This document shows, piece after piece, positions 26,801-35,248 of a stretch of 64,000 nt of DNA. The notes under the pieces are model-generated. The model had not been told where the DNA came from. It saw nothing but the letters and a program-made list of their open reading frames with translations, and made no database searches. Position numbers and translations under genes: made by a program. The stretch is taken from NCBI GenBank assembly GCA_031417525.1, contig JANOVT010000332.1, positions 1-64,000 on the forward strand. The letters run 5' to 3'. The number at the start of each line of letters is the position of its first letter. Position 1 is the first letter of the stretch. The stretch comes from JAIBBG01 sp031417525 (GTDB lineage: Bacteria > Bacteroidota > Bacteroidia > Flavobacteriales_D > Sanyastnellaceae).

Positions 26801-27266
26801 TGCGATGATCGATCAGAGCTGGAAAGAACATTTGCGCGATATGGATGATTTGCGCACGAATGTTCAATTTGCATCACACGAACAAAAAGATCCTTTGCTG
26901 ATTTATAAATTGGAGAGCTACAACCTCTTCAAAAACCTGATCTCAAAAGTGAATAGCGAACTCAGCGGATTCCTGATACACGCAAAATTGCCACAGGGAC
27001 AGGCACCAATCAGACAAGCACAAGCACCACGTGCAGTTGAAAATTCCAAGATCAATATCAACAAACCAGAAAGTCTGAACTTACAACAGCGCACTGTAGC
27101 TGCACAAGGCTCACAAGACCATGGACAACGTGCGATGGCAATGCCTCCGCAAGGCCCGCCAGTCAAAGCAGAACCGGTAAGGGCTGAAGTCAAGGTTGGT
27201 CGCAATGATCCTTGTCCATGTGGCAGCGGTAAGAAGTACAAATCCTGTCACGGAGCGGCGGAATAA
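23892..27266 (+). CDS. secA: Preprotein translocase ATPase SecA
   Basis: An 1124-residue ATPase that drives proteins through SecYEG. The ATG at 23892 gives [17 protein letters not shown], the usual SecA beginning; an earlier in-frame start adds 23 unlikely residues. Nucleotide-binding domain 1 has the Walker A MATGEGKT near residue 200 and the DEVD box near 303 ([22 protein letters not shown]). Between about 330 and 430 is a large insertion seen in Bacteroidota SecA proteins. Domain 2 has [13 protein letters not shown] and [16 protein letters not shown]. The C-terminus carries a zinc-binding SEC-C motif ([13 protein letters not shown]). It supplies cargo for the type IX system encoded nearby and is transcribed alone. 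Confidence 0.97.
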   Translation: [1124 protein letters not shown]

Positions 27267-27489
27267 TAGCCTTCGACAACACAGGTCGAACTGGTTTCGA
27301 TTGCTGACTCGAGTGCAGCCCGATGGGCATTACTCTTTGCTGACCATTCGGTGAAATGCCTCATTTCCATTTAACTCCTCCGGATAAGTTTTAACACTTA
27401 AAAATACCATTTCAGGGCACTAATTTTACAATTCGTCTAAATATACCGTATCTTAGCGGCGTTCAACGGATTACCTAAACCGCGCTGCC

Positions 27490-27843
27490 ATGTCAAAACC
27501 GTTACGCACTACAGTAACAATTCTGCTACTCTCTATGATATTTCACTTGGGCTCTCTTGCTCAAGCCGAGATTCAATATACAGTCGTTGACAACGAATAT
27601 TATTACCAGATTCAACTTCAGAATGTAACTGACGCAGATGATGCGAAAGTTCCGATGGCCCTGTTGCATGAGCTCTTCGGCAGCATGCCAACGTTTGATC
27701 AGGAGTCGACTGTCCTTTCCATTTTAACCAGAAAAAATGTAAGCAAACCTCTCATCAGAGAACGATTAGAAGAACACGATTATGTCTTCATTTTACTTCA
27801 GAAGGAAGAAAGGAATAATTCAGATCAGGAAGACAGAGAATGA
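27490..27843 (+). CDS. Small exported protein of unknown function
   Basis: A 117-residue protein with an N-terminal signal peptide (TTVTILLLSMIFHLGSLAQA). The mature 93 residues are acidic; I see no known domain. Its stop overlaps the start of the following secreted protein gene by ATGA (27840-27843), so the two are probably translated together and may form a complex or chaperone-cargo pair. Confidence 0.7.
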   Translation: MSKPLRTTVTILLLSMIFHLGSLAQAEIQYTVVDNEYYYQIQLQNVTDADDAKVPMALLHELFGSMPTFDQESTVLSILTRKNVSKPLIRERLEEHDYVFILLQKEERNNSDQEDRE

Positions 27844-29243
27844 AGCAACTATTTTCCATCTTGATTCTGCTTTCTGTTTGTTCGTCAATTTACGCGCAAC
27901 CAGCAAATGATCTGTGTTCCGGAGCAGCAACGGTCATTCCGGATGGCACGTGCTATGCCGGAACCAACGTATCTGCAAGTGATAACCTCACCGGCGAGCC
28001 TGGATGCGCAACACAAGGTGGCCCGAATGGCCATCGTGAAATCTGGTTCAGTTTCACTGCCACCACCACCACGGTGGATTTTGACATTACGAGCCCGACC
28101 GGCTCGACGATTGAACTATTGCTAATTTCAGGAACCTGCGCATCCCTTACCTTGGAAAATTCCACCTGTATGACCTCACCACTGGCAACCACCTTTGCCG
28201 GGCTGACAATTGGTCAAACTTATTATTACACGATCTCCTTACCAGGAAATACTACTACCACATTTACAACATGTGTGACGAGTGTTGCTTCACCACCGGA
28301 ATCAGGTCAAAACTGCACAACGGCAGTTCCTATTTGCAGCAATTCCTCTTTTGGTGGCAACAGCGATGGCTTCGGAAATCAAGAACTTAACAATGCGAAT
28401 CATGGGTGTCTGGCTTCCAATGAAAGACAATCCTCGTGGTATTACTTTCAGGTTCAAACCAGTGGTACCCTGGATATGACAATTGATCCTTCTACGAATA
28501 CCGATTATGATTTTGCGCTTTGGGGTCCAATGGCAGCATATGCATGTCCCGTTACCGGTCCGCCCTTGCGATGCTCATATGCCAGCGGAGCACTGACCGC
28601 ACTAATGACCGGATCCTATAACACCGGATTTGGACCGACAGGAACTGAAGCCTCCGATGGAACAGGAGGAACATTGGATGGTTGGGCATCGACGGTCAAT
28701 GTTTTAGCCGGAGAATTTTACATTTTAGTCATTGACAATTTTTCCATCAACAACACGCCATTTACACTTTCGTGGGGAGGAAGCTCGGTATTATCATGTG
28801 CATTGCTCCCAATAGAACTATCCGAATTTTCCGGAAAAAAATTTGATGGACACAATGTGATTTCATGGACGACTTCGAGCGAATCAGAAAATGAAAAATT
28901 CGTACTTCAGAGATCGAGCGACGCGAGAATCTTTGAAGACATTTACACTGTTTCTGGAGCAGGTACAGACGCATCAGTCAACAACTATTACTTCAGGGAT
29001 TACAAATTCGTTTCGAATCAGGTCAATTATTATCGCCTAAAACAAGTTGATCGCAACGGAGAATTCACTAATTCACAGATTATTTCCATCAATAACCACG
29101 ACGATAAAACGATTCGGTCAATCGTGGTTTATGATGTGGTAGGTCAGCAGCATGATCCTGCATTTTTAGAAAAAGGCATTTTCATTTTCCTCACTGAATA
29201 TGAGGATGGAAGTTTTTACTCTGAAAAAAAATGGATTCATTAA
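27840..29243 (+). CDS. Secreted protein with degenerate T9SS-type C-terminus
   Basis: A 467-residue protein with signal peptide MKQLFSILILLSVCSSIYAQ. The mature start (PANDLCSGAATVIPDGTCYAGT) is typical of Bacteroidota proteins with repeated ND-C-A beta modules. Two related modules follow, at about 20-140 and 150-320. Residues about 325-420 match the common pre-sorting region (ALLPIELSEFSGKKFD, VISWTTSSESENEKFVLQRS, YYRLKQVDRNGEFTNSQ). The last 40 residues resemble a T9SS sorting domain in order (VVYDVVGQ, then KGIFIF) but have no YPNP-like start. It may still be a T9SS cargo or may be a form that has lost anchoring. It is coupled to the small upstream gene. Confidence 0.8.
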   Translation: MKQLFSILILLSVCSSIYAQPANDLCSGAATVIPDGTCYAGTNVSASDNLTGEPGCATQGGPNGHREIWFSFTATTTTVDFDITSPTGSTIELLLISGTCASLTLENSTCMTSPLATTFAGLTIGQTYYYTISLPGNTTTTFTTCVTSVASPPESGQNCTTAVPICSNSSFGGNSDGFGNQELNNANHGCLASNERQSSWYYFQVQTSGTLDMTIDPSTNTDYDFALWGPMAAYACPVTGPPLRCSYASGALTALMTGSYNTGFGPTGTEASDGTGGTLDGWASTVNVLAGEFYILVIDNFSINNTPFTLSWGGSSVLSCALLPIELSEFSGKKFDGHNVISWTTSSESENEKFVLQRSSDARIFEDIYTVSGAGTDASVNNYYFRDYKFVSNQVNYYRLKQVDRNGEFTNSQIISINNHDDKTIRSIVVYDVVGQQHDPAFLEKGIFIFLTEYEDGSFYSEKKWIH

Positions 29244-29545
29244 AATCCCTGACCGCTCCAATATTCAAACCTATAGTGCAACAAATTCAAAATCATTCTC
29301 TGAGGAGAATTGTCTTTTGAGTTTTTACTGAATAATATTTCGCTTAAATAAACGTCTCGCTTCGCTCGTTTAAAACATCATCTCTAGCCGAGCTACGCCG
29401 AGTAGCCGAGATTCGGAGAGTTTTTAGACACCGTCATTTCTTTGTGTGAAATTCATTTGTGAATCCCAATGGTTTCAAGCAAATGCAATCAAAAAACATG
29501 GATCCGATAAAAGCACTATCTAGAATTCTGAAGCACCTGTTCTGT
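29244..29545. repeat. Intergenic region with dispersed repeat
   Basis: Three hundred bases with no supported gene. It contains a CCGAG-rich direct word repeat at about 29388-29411 and a segment at 29440-29480 sharing 15- and 11-base blocks with 349-388. The flanking genes converge on it (467-residue protein rightward, ABC-F leftward). No strong terminator was seen. Confidence 0.55.
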
Positions 29546-31489
29546 TCAGCCGATCAATGAAAGCTCTTCACCCGCCTTCTCCCATTGTTCCATCACATCA
29601 TCGAGTTTGCTTTTCAACGATGCGTATTTGTCGATCTTTTCCTTGGCTTCTTCTTGTTTTGAATAATCGAGTGAAGCAATGACTTCATCCATGGACTTTA
29701 TTTCCGCTTCAAGTGTTTCGATTTCCTTCTCACACTTTTGGATAGTCGTTTGCAATTTTTTCTTGTTCTTCTCCTTTTCACGCGCATCTTCCTTTGATTC
29801 AATCAAAACTGTTTTTGACTCAACAGCCGCTGCTTTTGGAACCTGAGTCACTACTTTATTCTTTTCAAAAAGAGCAATAGACTCAGCTTTCTTTTCACGC
29901 AGGAATTCCAGCACATCACCCGGCCAAACGCGCAAACGATCGGGTTGGATTTCATAAACAATCGAAGTGAGTCCGTGTAGAAAATCCCTGTCGTGACTTA
30001 CCACCAGCAATGTTCCGTCGAATCGCTGCAATGCCTGTTTTAACACATCTTTCGAAGCGAGGTCCAGGTGATTGGTAGGTTCATCCATCACCAGAAAATT
30101 GTATGGTTGCAGAAGAAGTTTACACAATGCAAGACGTGCCTTTTCACCACCACTCAACACCTTTACTTTTTTATCGACGTTATCGCCACTGAAAAGAAAC
30201 GCACCCAACAAGGAGCGAACACTTTTCCTGATTTCTCCAACAGCTTCATCGTCGATGGTTTCAAAAACTGTTTTGTTGCCATCTAGTTCATCGGCCTGAT
30301 TCTGGGCGTAGTATCCAACCTTGACGCTATATCCTGGTGTGAATTCACCTTCGTGTGCTTCACTCCGCATAATCATTCTTACCAGCGTACTTTTTCCTGC
30401 ACCATTTTTTCCAACGAGAGCAATCTTTTCGCCACGCGCAATGAGCACGTCTACTCCACTGAATAGTCTCAAGTGGCCGTATGCTTTGCCCAATGCCTTT
30501 CCTTCCAGAATAATTTTGCCGGCATGTGGTGCTGGAGGAAAACTGATCTTCACTTTGGTGCCATCGATGTCGTCGACTTCAATACGATCCAGTTTTTCCA
30601 GCTTTCGGATCAGGGTTTGTGCAAACGCTGCCTTGTCTTTTTTAGCACGGAACTTATCGATCAGTTTTTGAGTATCCTCCACATACTTCTGCTGGTTTTT
30701 CGCTGCCTGTTCCTGACGTTCAATTTCCTCTTCACGCTGAACGATGTATTTCGAATAAGAGAATTTGTAGTCATACACCTTCGCCTTCGAAATCTCAATC
30801 GTTCTGGTTGTGACATTATCGAGGAAAGTCCTGTCGTGAGAAATCAAGACAATCGCACCGGGATATTCTTTTAGAAAATCTTCAAGCCATTCGATGCTCT
30901 CGATGTCCAGATGATTGGTAGGCTCATCGAGCAGAAGCAAATCCGGATTTTGAAGGAGGATTTTTCCAAGCTCAACGCGCATTTTCCAACCACCGCTGAA
31001 TTCCTCCATCTGGCGATTCATGTCAGAAGACTGAAAGCCCAGACCTTTCAAAACTTTTTCGATCTTTTCTTCGAGATTTCCACTTCCAAGCAATTCCAGG
31101 CGATGCGCAGCATCTTCCAGTTGTTCCAGTTTTTTCGAATAATCGTCGCTGGTATAGTCGTGGTGATCACTAATTGCAACGGTCAGCTCCTCCAATCTTT
31201 CTCTCAGATGCTGTACTTCTTTAAAAGCAGTAGAAGCTTCTTCATACACCGTGCTGTGATCGTTGTGCTTCATTTCCTGTGGGAGATAGCCCACAGTGGT
31301 GCCTCTTGCAAGGGCTATGCTTCCTTCTGTCGGGGTTTGAATCCCCGCAAGCGTCTTCAACAAAGTAGACTTACCTGCGCCATTTTTACCCACAAGACCA
31401 ATACGATCACGAGGTCCAATGAAGAAACCAATCCTGGTGAATAATTCACGAGAACCAAAATGAATACTGAGATTTCCTACTGTTACCAT
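29546..31489 (-). CDS. ABC-F family ATP-binding protein
   Basis: A 647-residue soluble protein with two ABC domains and no membrane segment. The ATG at 31489 begins MVTVGNLSIHFGSRELF; the in-frame start 51 bases upstream overlaps the likely promoter (TACTTTTG on the minus strand, 31507-31514). Domain 1 has Walker A GKNGAGKS (residues 34-41) and a signature FSGGWKMR followed by LLLLDEPTNHLD. The interdomain linker is charged (RQEQAAKNQQKYVEDTQ). Domain 2 has a second GKNGAGKS, LSGGEKARLALCK and FLVMDEPTNHLD. A C-terminal coiled coil follows (REKEKNKKKLQTTIQKCEKEI). ABC-F proteins act on the ribosome; this one is closest in architecture to Uup/YdiF-type proteins. Its specific role is not known. 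Confidence 0.9.
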   Translation of the reverse strand: MVTVGNLSIHFGSRELFTRIGFFIGPRDRIGLVGKNGAGKSTLLKTLAGIQTPTEGSIALARGTTVGYLPQEMKHNDHSTVYEEASTAFKEVQHLRERLEELTVAISDHHDYTSDDYSKKLEQLEDAAHRLELLGSGNLEEKIEKVLKGLGFQSSDMNRQMEEFSGGWKMRVELGKILLQNPDLLLLDEPTNHLDIESIEWLEDFLKEYPGAIVLISHDRTFLDNVTTRTIEISKAKVYDYKFSYSKYIVQREEEIERQEQAAKNQQKYVEDTQKLIDKFRAKKDKAAFAQTLIRKLEKLDRIEVDDIDGTKVKISFPPAPHAGKIILEGKALGKAYGHLRLFSGVDVLIARGEKIALVGKNGAGKSTLVRMIMRSEAHEGEFTPGYSVKVGYYAQNQADELDGNKTVFETIDDEAVGEIRKSVRSLLGAFLFSGDNVDKKVKVLSGGEKARLALCKLLLQPYNFLVMDEPTNHLDLASKDVLKQALQRFDGTLLVVSHDRDFLHGLTSIVYEIQPDRLRVWPGDVLEFLREKKAESIALFEKNKVVTQVPKAAAVESKTVLIESKEDAREKEKNKKKLQTTIQKCEKEIETLEAEIKSMDEVIASLDYSKQEEAKEKIDKYASLKSKLDDVMEQWEKAGEELSLIG

Positions 31490-31584
31490 GCTTAAAAATG
31501 CGGGTGCAAAAGTAGTTCGTAGATCAGGGAATTCATGCATCTTTTCTGATGAGGACGCAAAGGCTGATTCGGCGGTAGAGTTTC

Positions 31585-31668
31585 AGAAGTCAGAGGACAG
31601 AAGTCAGAAGACAGAAGTCAGAAGACAGAAGACTGAGGTCAGAAAACAGAGGTAAGAGGTAAGAGTTC
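31585..31668. repeat. Tandem array of a 14-base word
   Basis: Six consecutive 14-base units of the AGAAGTCAGAAGAC type, the third matching the second exactly and the outer ones drifting. It lies between the ABC-F start and the gldN terminator. It has no reading frame of interest. Confidence 0.8.
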
Positions 31669-31680
31669 AGAACCCCACAA

Positions 31681-31712
31681 AAAAAACGCCCTCCAAAAGG
31701 AAGGCGTCTTTT
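31681..31712 (-). terminator. Intrinsic terminator after gldN
   Basis: The stem pairs 31686-31694 with 31699-31707 (one mismatch) around AAAA. The A-run on the left is the U-tract on the minus strand. It closes the T9SS operon. Confidence 0.85.
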
Positions 31713-31730
31713 AATATTATGAAATTCTTT

Positions 31731-32585
31731 TTAGAAATGCCACACATCATGTTCCATGATGAAGAGTTCGTTTTTGATCCGTTCGCTTTCCATCAACGCA
31801 TCCAAACCCTTCCAGGTTGGGTCAATGGAACGATTGTATACGTTGTCTTCTTTCACGACATAGCCTTGAAACATACGCATCTGGAATAACTGATCGAAAG
31901 TCATCTGCTGCGAGTTGTTGTGGGTATTGAATACGTCATAGTTGTTGAAGATGTAACGACACTCCGGATAGTATAGCCAGAACAACTCCTTTTTACCTTT
32001 CACCTCACCGGTTTCAGAATAACGAAGTGTAATTGGTGCAATACCTATAATGCGCACATATCGCTCTGAACGTTGCTTATCAAAGATCCAATCCTCTTTC
32101 AGCTTATAGGCAACCACGTCTTTCGAAGTCACTTCTTCCACCGAACGAACCTCTTCCTTTTCACCCGTATCCAAGTTATCGCGATAACGAAGAACAACTG
32201 GTTTCAACATAGAGTCCAGTTCCGTTTGACCAAGTGCGTAACGAAATTCATCATCATCCTGAGTTGGACCGAGACCATAGGCCGTGATAGAACCTTGTTC
32301 CAGCAAACCAATTCGCATCACGTCAAAAAGACTCTTGCGGTTTTCCAATTCATCAATTGGAAAATACAATGGATGATTGATTTTCTGTTTGAGGTCAATT
32401 ACTTGCCAGATACGCCGTGCCCACATTACATCCGCTTCACGCAGATATGGGTACGCGATCACTTTCCTGGTAGGATTGTGTTCACGAACGTAAGCACCAT
32501 CCAGCACAGTCTGGGTTTGTGAGAAGCCGGTGAAGGCTGTCATCACACAACAGAGGAATAGCAGAAAACGACTTTTACGATTCAT
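31731..32585 (-). CDS. gldN: Gliding motility / type IX secretion protein GldN
   Basis: A 284-residue periplasmic protein of the GldN/PorN family. The signal peptide is MNRKSRFLLFLCCVMTAFTG, ending SQ. The family block LREADVMWARRIWQVIDLKQKINHPLYFP (residues about 50-75) is diagnostic. In the T9SS complex PorN/GldN binds PorK/GldK to form the ring beneath the outer membrane and contacts the periplasmic part of GldM. It is the last gene of the operon, 12 bases after gldM. Length is near the family norm. Confidence 0.95.
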   Translation of the reverse strand: MNRKSRFLLFLCCVMTAFTGFSQTQTVLDGAYVREHNPTRKVIAYPYLREADVMWARRIWQVIDLKQKINHPLYFPIDELENRKSLFDVMRIGLLEQGSITAYGLGPTQDDDEFRYALGQTELDSMLKPVVLRYRDNLDTGEKEEVRSVEEVTSKDVVAYKLKEDWIFDKQRSERYVRIIGIAPITLRYSETGEVKGKKELFWLYYPECRYIFNNYDVFNTHNNSQQMTFDQLFQMRMFQGYVVKEDNVYNRSIDPTWKGLDALMESERIKNELFIMEHDVWHF

Positions 32586-32597
32586 GATATTGTGTTT

Positions 32598-34313
32598 TTA
32601 CATCAGTTTCAATGTGATCGGAGCGAGCTTTCTTTCAGTACCATCAGGCATTTTACACATAATCTGCTCAATGAACACTTTCTCACCCTTTTTCATCTTT
32701 TTAATGGCACCACTTGCATCATCTGAAATCTTATTGCTGGTGCAGGCGTACTCTTTATACTGACCATTGCTCACCATAGATACAATAAATTTCGTTACAG
32801 AAGCAGTCACCGGAAAGTCAAAACCTTCCATTTCCGCTCTCACACCGGCTGCCACTGCAGCATCTCCTTGCGGAATGGTGCTATCGTATGGCTTCTTACC
32901 ACCGAACGAAGGAATTGGGTCAGGTATTCTCTTGATACGGAATTTTTTCGCAGGCATTGCGATATCCTTTCCATTTACCGTTGCCGTGACACGAATCAAA
33001 GCTTCTTTAGCTTCGCTTGGCTTAACGTTGAATGTGCCGTCGCCAGCCGGACCGGAAATACTTCCACCATCCATAGAAACTTTGAGCGCACGACTATCGA
33101 CACCAGGAACTGAAATTTCTACCGGATTATCAAGACCACGGTAAAAAACGTTCATGTTCACGGGAGAAACAACCAATGCAGGTGTTCCAACTGTGATTGG
33201 CGGGAGATAGTAGTTAAGGAATTCCTCTTTACCATCTTTCAGAAAACTGATTTGTCCTTTGAATTGGTGTTGTCCAAGCGGCAAACCACCGGTGTTCACT
33301 TTAAACAACGCTTTACCATTTGATTCAGAAAGGATTCCTTCGCCACTGGCACCGGGACCTATTTCTGTTTCACTTGGCATAGGTCCAGTGTATTCTCCTC
33401 CGGGATAAATTTTCGTCGTACTATTCTTGTTGTAAGCAGCAAGATAGATTTCAGCCACAAATTCATCACCCTGAAGAACGTAAGAAGTCAATGGAACTGC
33501 AGCAACAGCGACATCCGTAAATTTAATATCTGTTGCGTTGATACTTCCCTGCAACCATGAAAGTATCTGCGCCTGCGTGTTCATGACGCTAGTTTGCAAC
33601 ATACTCATAGTGGCAATACAAGCGGCCAGTGGCGTATCATGGAATCGGTTAACCTCCCAAGGTTCAATTTTGTCATCAAGATCTTTCTCTTCACCAAAGT
33701 GAAAAGCGCTATCGATGCTGGCAACGATATCCATCGGAAGGGCAACCTCTTTTTGGCCAATATTTGTTACCTTGATATTGCGCATGAACTGAGCATACTC
33801 TTCCAATTTCTTTTTTAGTGTATTTCCGCTCCACTCATCCTGTTTAGGTTCGTGTGGTTTAGAACCGATCAAAAATCCGGTAGCGTTCGTATTCTCATCG
33901 GGCTTGGTGACCTTTTCCTTACCTGTAGGAGACAACATGTCCAAAGCCTTGTTATTCTCCATGAATTCTTCAAAACCGTCTCCGGTTTTGTTGCCCTTCA
34001 TGGAAGCAGCCATGGTACGTGCCTTGAGCTCCTCCAAATACTTTTCAATCTCCTGAGTTTTTGACATCACCTCCGTACCTTTCTGTTGAAAAGGCACAGC
34101 CTTCTCGGCATCTTCAGGTTTTGGAGAATTCAACGCAGCCAGTGAGGCAGCTGCCTTACTGTTCAGAATTTCAGATGTTTTGATCTGAGTTCTGTTGATC
34201 TGCAAAAACGCATTCAATACGTCTTTGGAGATATTCATTGCAAGAAGAGCGGTGAGTACGAGGTACATCATACCGATCATCTTCTGTCTGGGGGTTTCTT
34301 TTCCGCCTGCCAT
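32598..34313 (-). CDS. gldM: Gliding motility / type IX secretion protein GldM
   Basis: A 571-residue inner-membrane protein with one N-terminal transmembrane helix (MIGMMYLVLTALLAMNIS, residues about 12-29) and a large periplasmic part. The opening MAGGKETPRQKMIGMMYLVLTAL is characteristic. The periplasmic region starts with a helical bundle (to about 220), followed by beta domains corresponding to D2-D4 (TSYVLQGDEFVAEIYLAAYN, then VVSPVNMNVFYRGLDNPVEI). GldM and GldL form the proton-driven motor of the T9SS and gliding apparatus. Overall length is slightly above that of the Flavobacterium protein. It follows gldL by 65 bases. Confidence 0.95.
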   Translation of the reverse strand: MAGGKETPRQKMIGMMYLVLTALLAMNISKDVLNAFLQINRTQIKTSEILNSKAAASLAALNSPKPEDAEKAVPFQQKGTEVMSKTQEIEKYLEELKARTMAASMKGNKTGDGFEEFMENNKALDMLSPTGKEKVTKPDENTNATGFLIGSKPHEPKQDEWSGNTLKKKLEEYAQFMRNIKVTNIGQKEVALPMDIVASIDSAFHFGEEKDLDDKIEPWEVNRFHDTPLAACIATMSMLQTSVMNTQAQILSWLQGSINATDIKFTDVAVAAVPLTSYVLQGDEFVAEIYLAAYNKNSTTKIYPGGEYTGPMPSETEIGPGASGEGILSESNGKALFKVNTGGLPLGQHQFKGQISFLKDGKEEFLNYYLPPITVGTPALVVSPVNMNVFYRGLDNPVEISVPGVDSRALKVSMDGGSISGPAGDGTFNVKPSEAKEALIRVTATVNGKDIAMPAKKFRIKRIPDPIPSFGGKKPYDSTIPQGDAAVAAGVRAEMEGFDFPVTASVTKFIVSMVSNGQYKEYACTSNKISDDASGAIKKMKKGEKVFIEQIMCKMPDGTERKLAPITLKLM

Positions 34314-34378
34314 TTTCCTGTGGTTTTAAAAAATTAATGTTGGTTTGATACTCTACAGAGCAGCAGTAAACATTTGAT

Positions 34379-35197
34379 TTATTGGCGGGCAGTGCCCATT
34401 GCATTCAGCATATTGCTATATACCGTATTCAATGTTTTGAGATTACGAGACAATTCGGCGATATTATCTTTGTATGCCTTAGTATCTTCCACAGAATCTG
34501 CGAGATTTTTAACCAGTTCGTTCATGTCGCCATAAAGTGATTTGGTTTTCTCCATTTCCTGAAGTTGAAGTTCATACATTCCATTCAAAGAGTGCATGTT
34601 TTCGGACATTTTCTGCAAAGCAGTACCAACAGCAGCGCCATCTTTTGCGTGATCGGTCAGACCGGTCAATGTTTCAGAAGCCGCAGCGTATGTATCTGCG
34701 AGTGTCGTCACTTTAGCAGAAGCACCTTTCAACGATTCTGCATATTCTTTAGATGCAGTGCCAGGGCTGGTAATATCAGACAGGTCCTTCGCCTGAGAGC
34801 TGAAAGAACGCATACCATCACCAAGACTGGCGATAAGTTCAGGTTCAATCTTGGCTTCGGCCAGCATATTGTCCAGTTGTGCTGTAAGGCCGGAACTTCC
34901 GCCTCCGCCGGCGCCTAACTGAGATTTTTTCGACTTGTTTTGTTCTTTCAAAGACAGCTTAGCCTCATCCGGCAGACCAAGCTCAGGATAAACGAGAGAC
35001 CAATCCGGCTCTTCATGCAGAGGCTCAAAAGCCGAGAAGAAGAAGATCAACGCTTCGGTTCCAAGTCCAGCGACAAGACACGCAGAGGCGCCAGGCCAGT
35101 GCTGAATCTTAAACAGTGCACCAATAATTACAACGGCTGCTCCAATACCGTAGAGCTTTGCCATAAACTTTTTCCAGGCCTTACTTCCAGGTTTCAT
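34379..35197 (-). CDS. gldL: Gliding motility / type IX secretion protein GldL
   Basis: A 272-residue inner-membrane protein. Two transmembrane helices lie at about residues 14-30 and 38-55 (LYGIGAAVVIIGALFKIQHWPG and SACLVAGLGTEALIFFFSAFEP). The segment FKIQHWPG and the conserved Glu in GTEALIFF are the features associated with proton-driven function in this family. The remaining cytoplasmic part is helical and rich in polar residues. It works with GldM as the energy-converting motor. It follows gldK by 51 bases and precedes gldM. Confidence 0.94.
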   Translation of the reverse strand: MKPGSKAWKKFMAKLYGIGAAVVIIGALFKIQHWPGASACLVAGLGTEALIFFFSAFEPLHEEPDWSLVYPELGLPDEAKLSLKEQNKSKKSQLGAGGGGSSGLTAQLDNMLAEAKIEPELIASLGDGMRSFSSQAKDLSDITSPGTASKEYAESLKGASAKVTTLADTYAAASETLTGLTDHAKDGAAVGTALQKMSENMHSLNGMYELQLQEMEKTKSLYGDMNELVKNLADSVEDTKAYKDNIAELSRNLKTLNTVYSNMLNAMGTARQ

Positions 35198-35248
35198 AAT
35201 TTTCTAAACGCTTGTTAGGGTTAATAAAAATTGAATTGATTGATTTGA

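Noticed and set aside
30911..31444. A 177-residue plus-strand frame
   Set aside because: Antisense to the ABC-F gene, whose two Walker motifs and signatures are intact.
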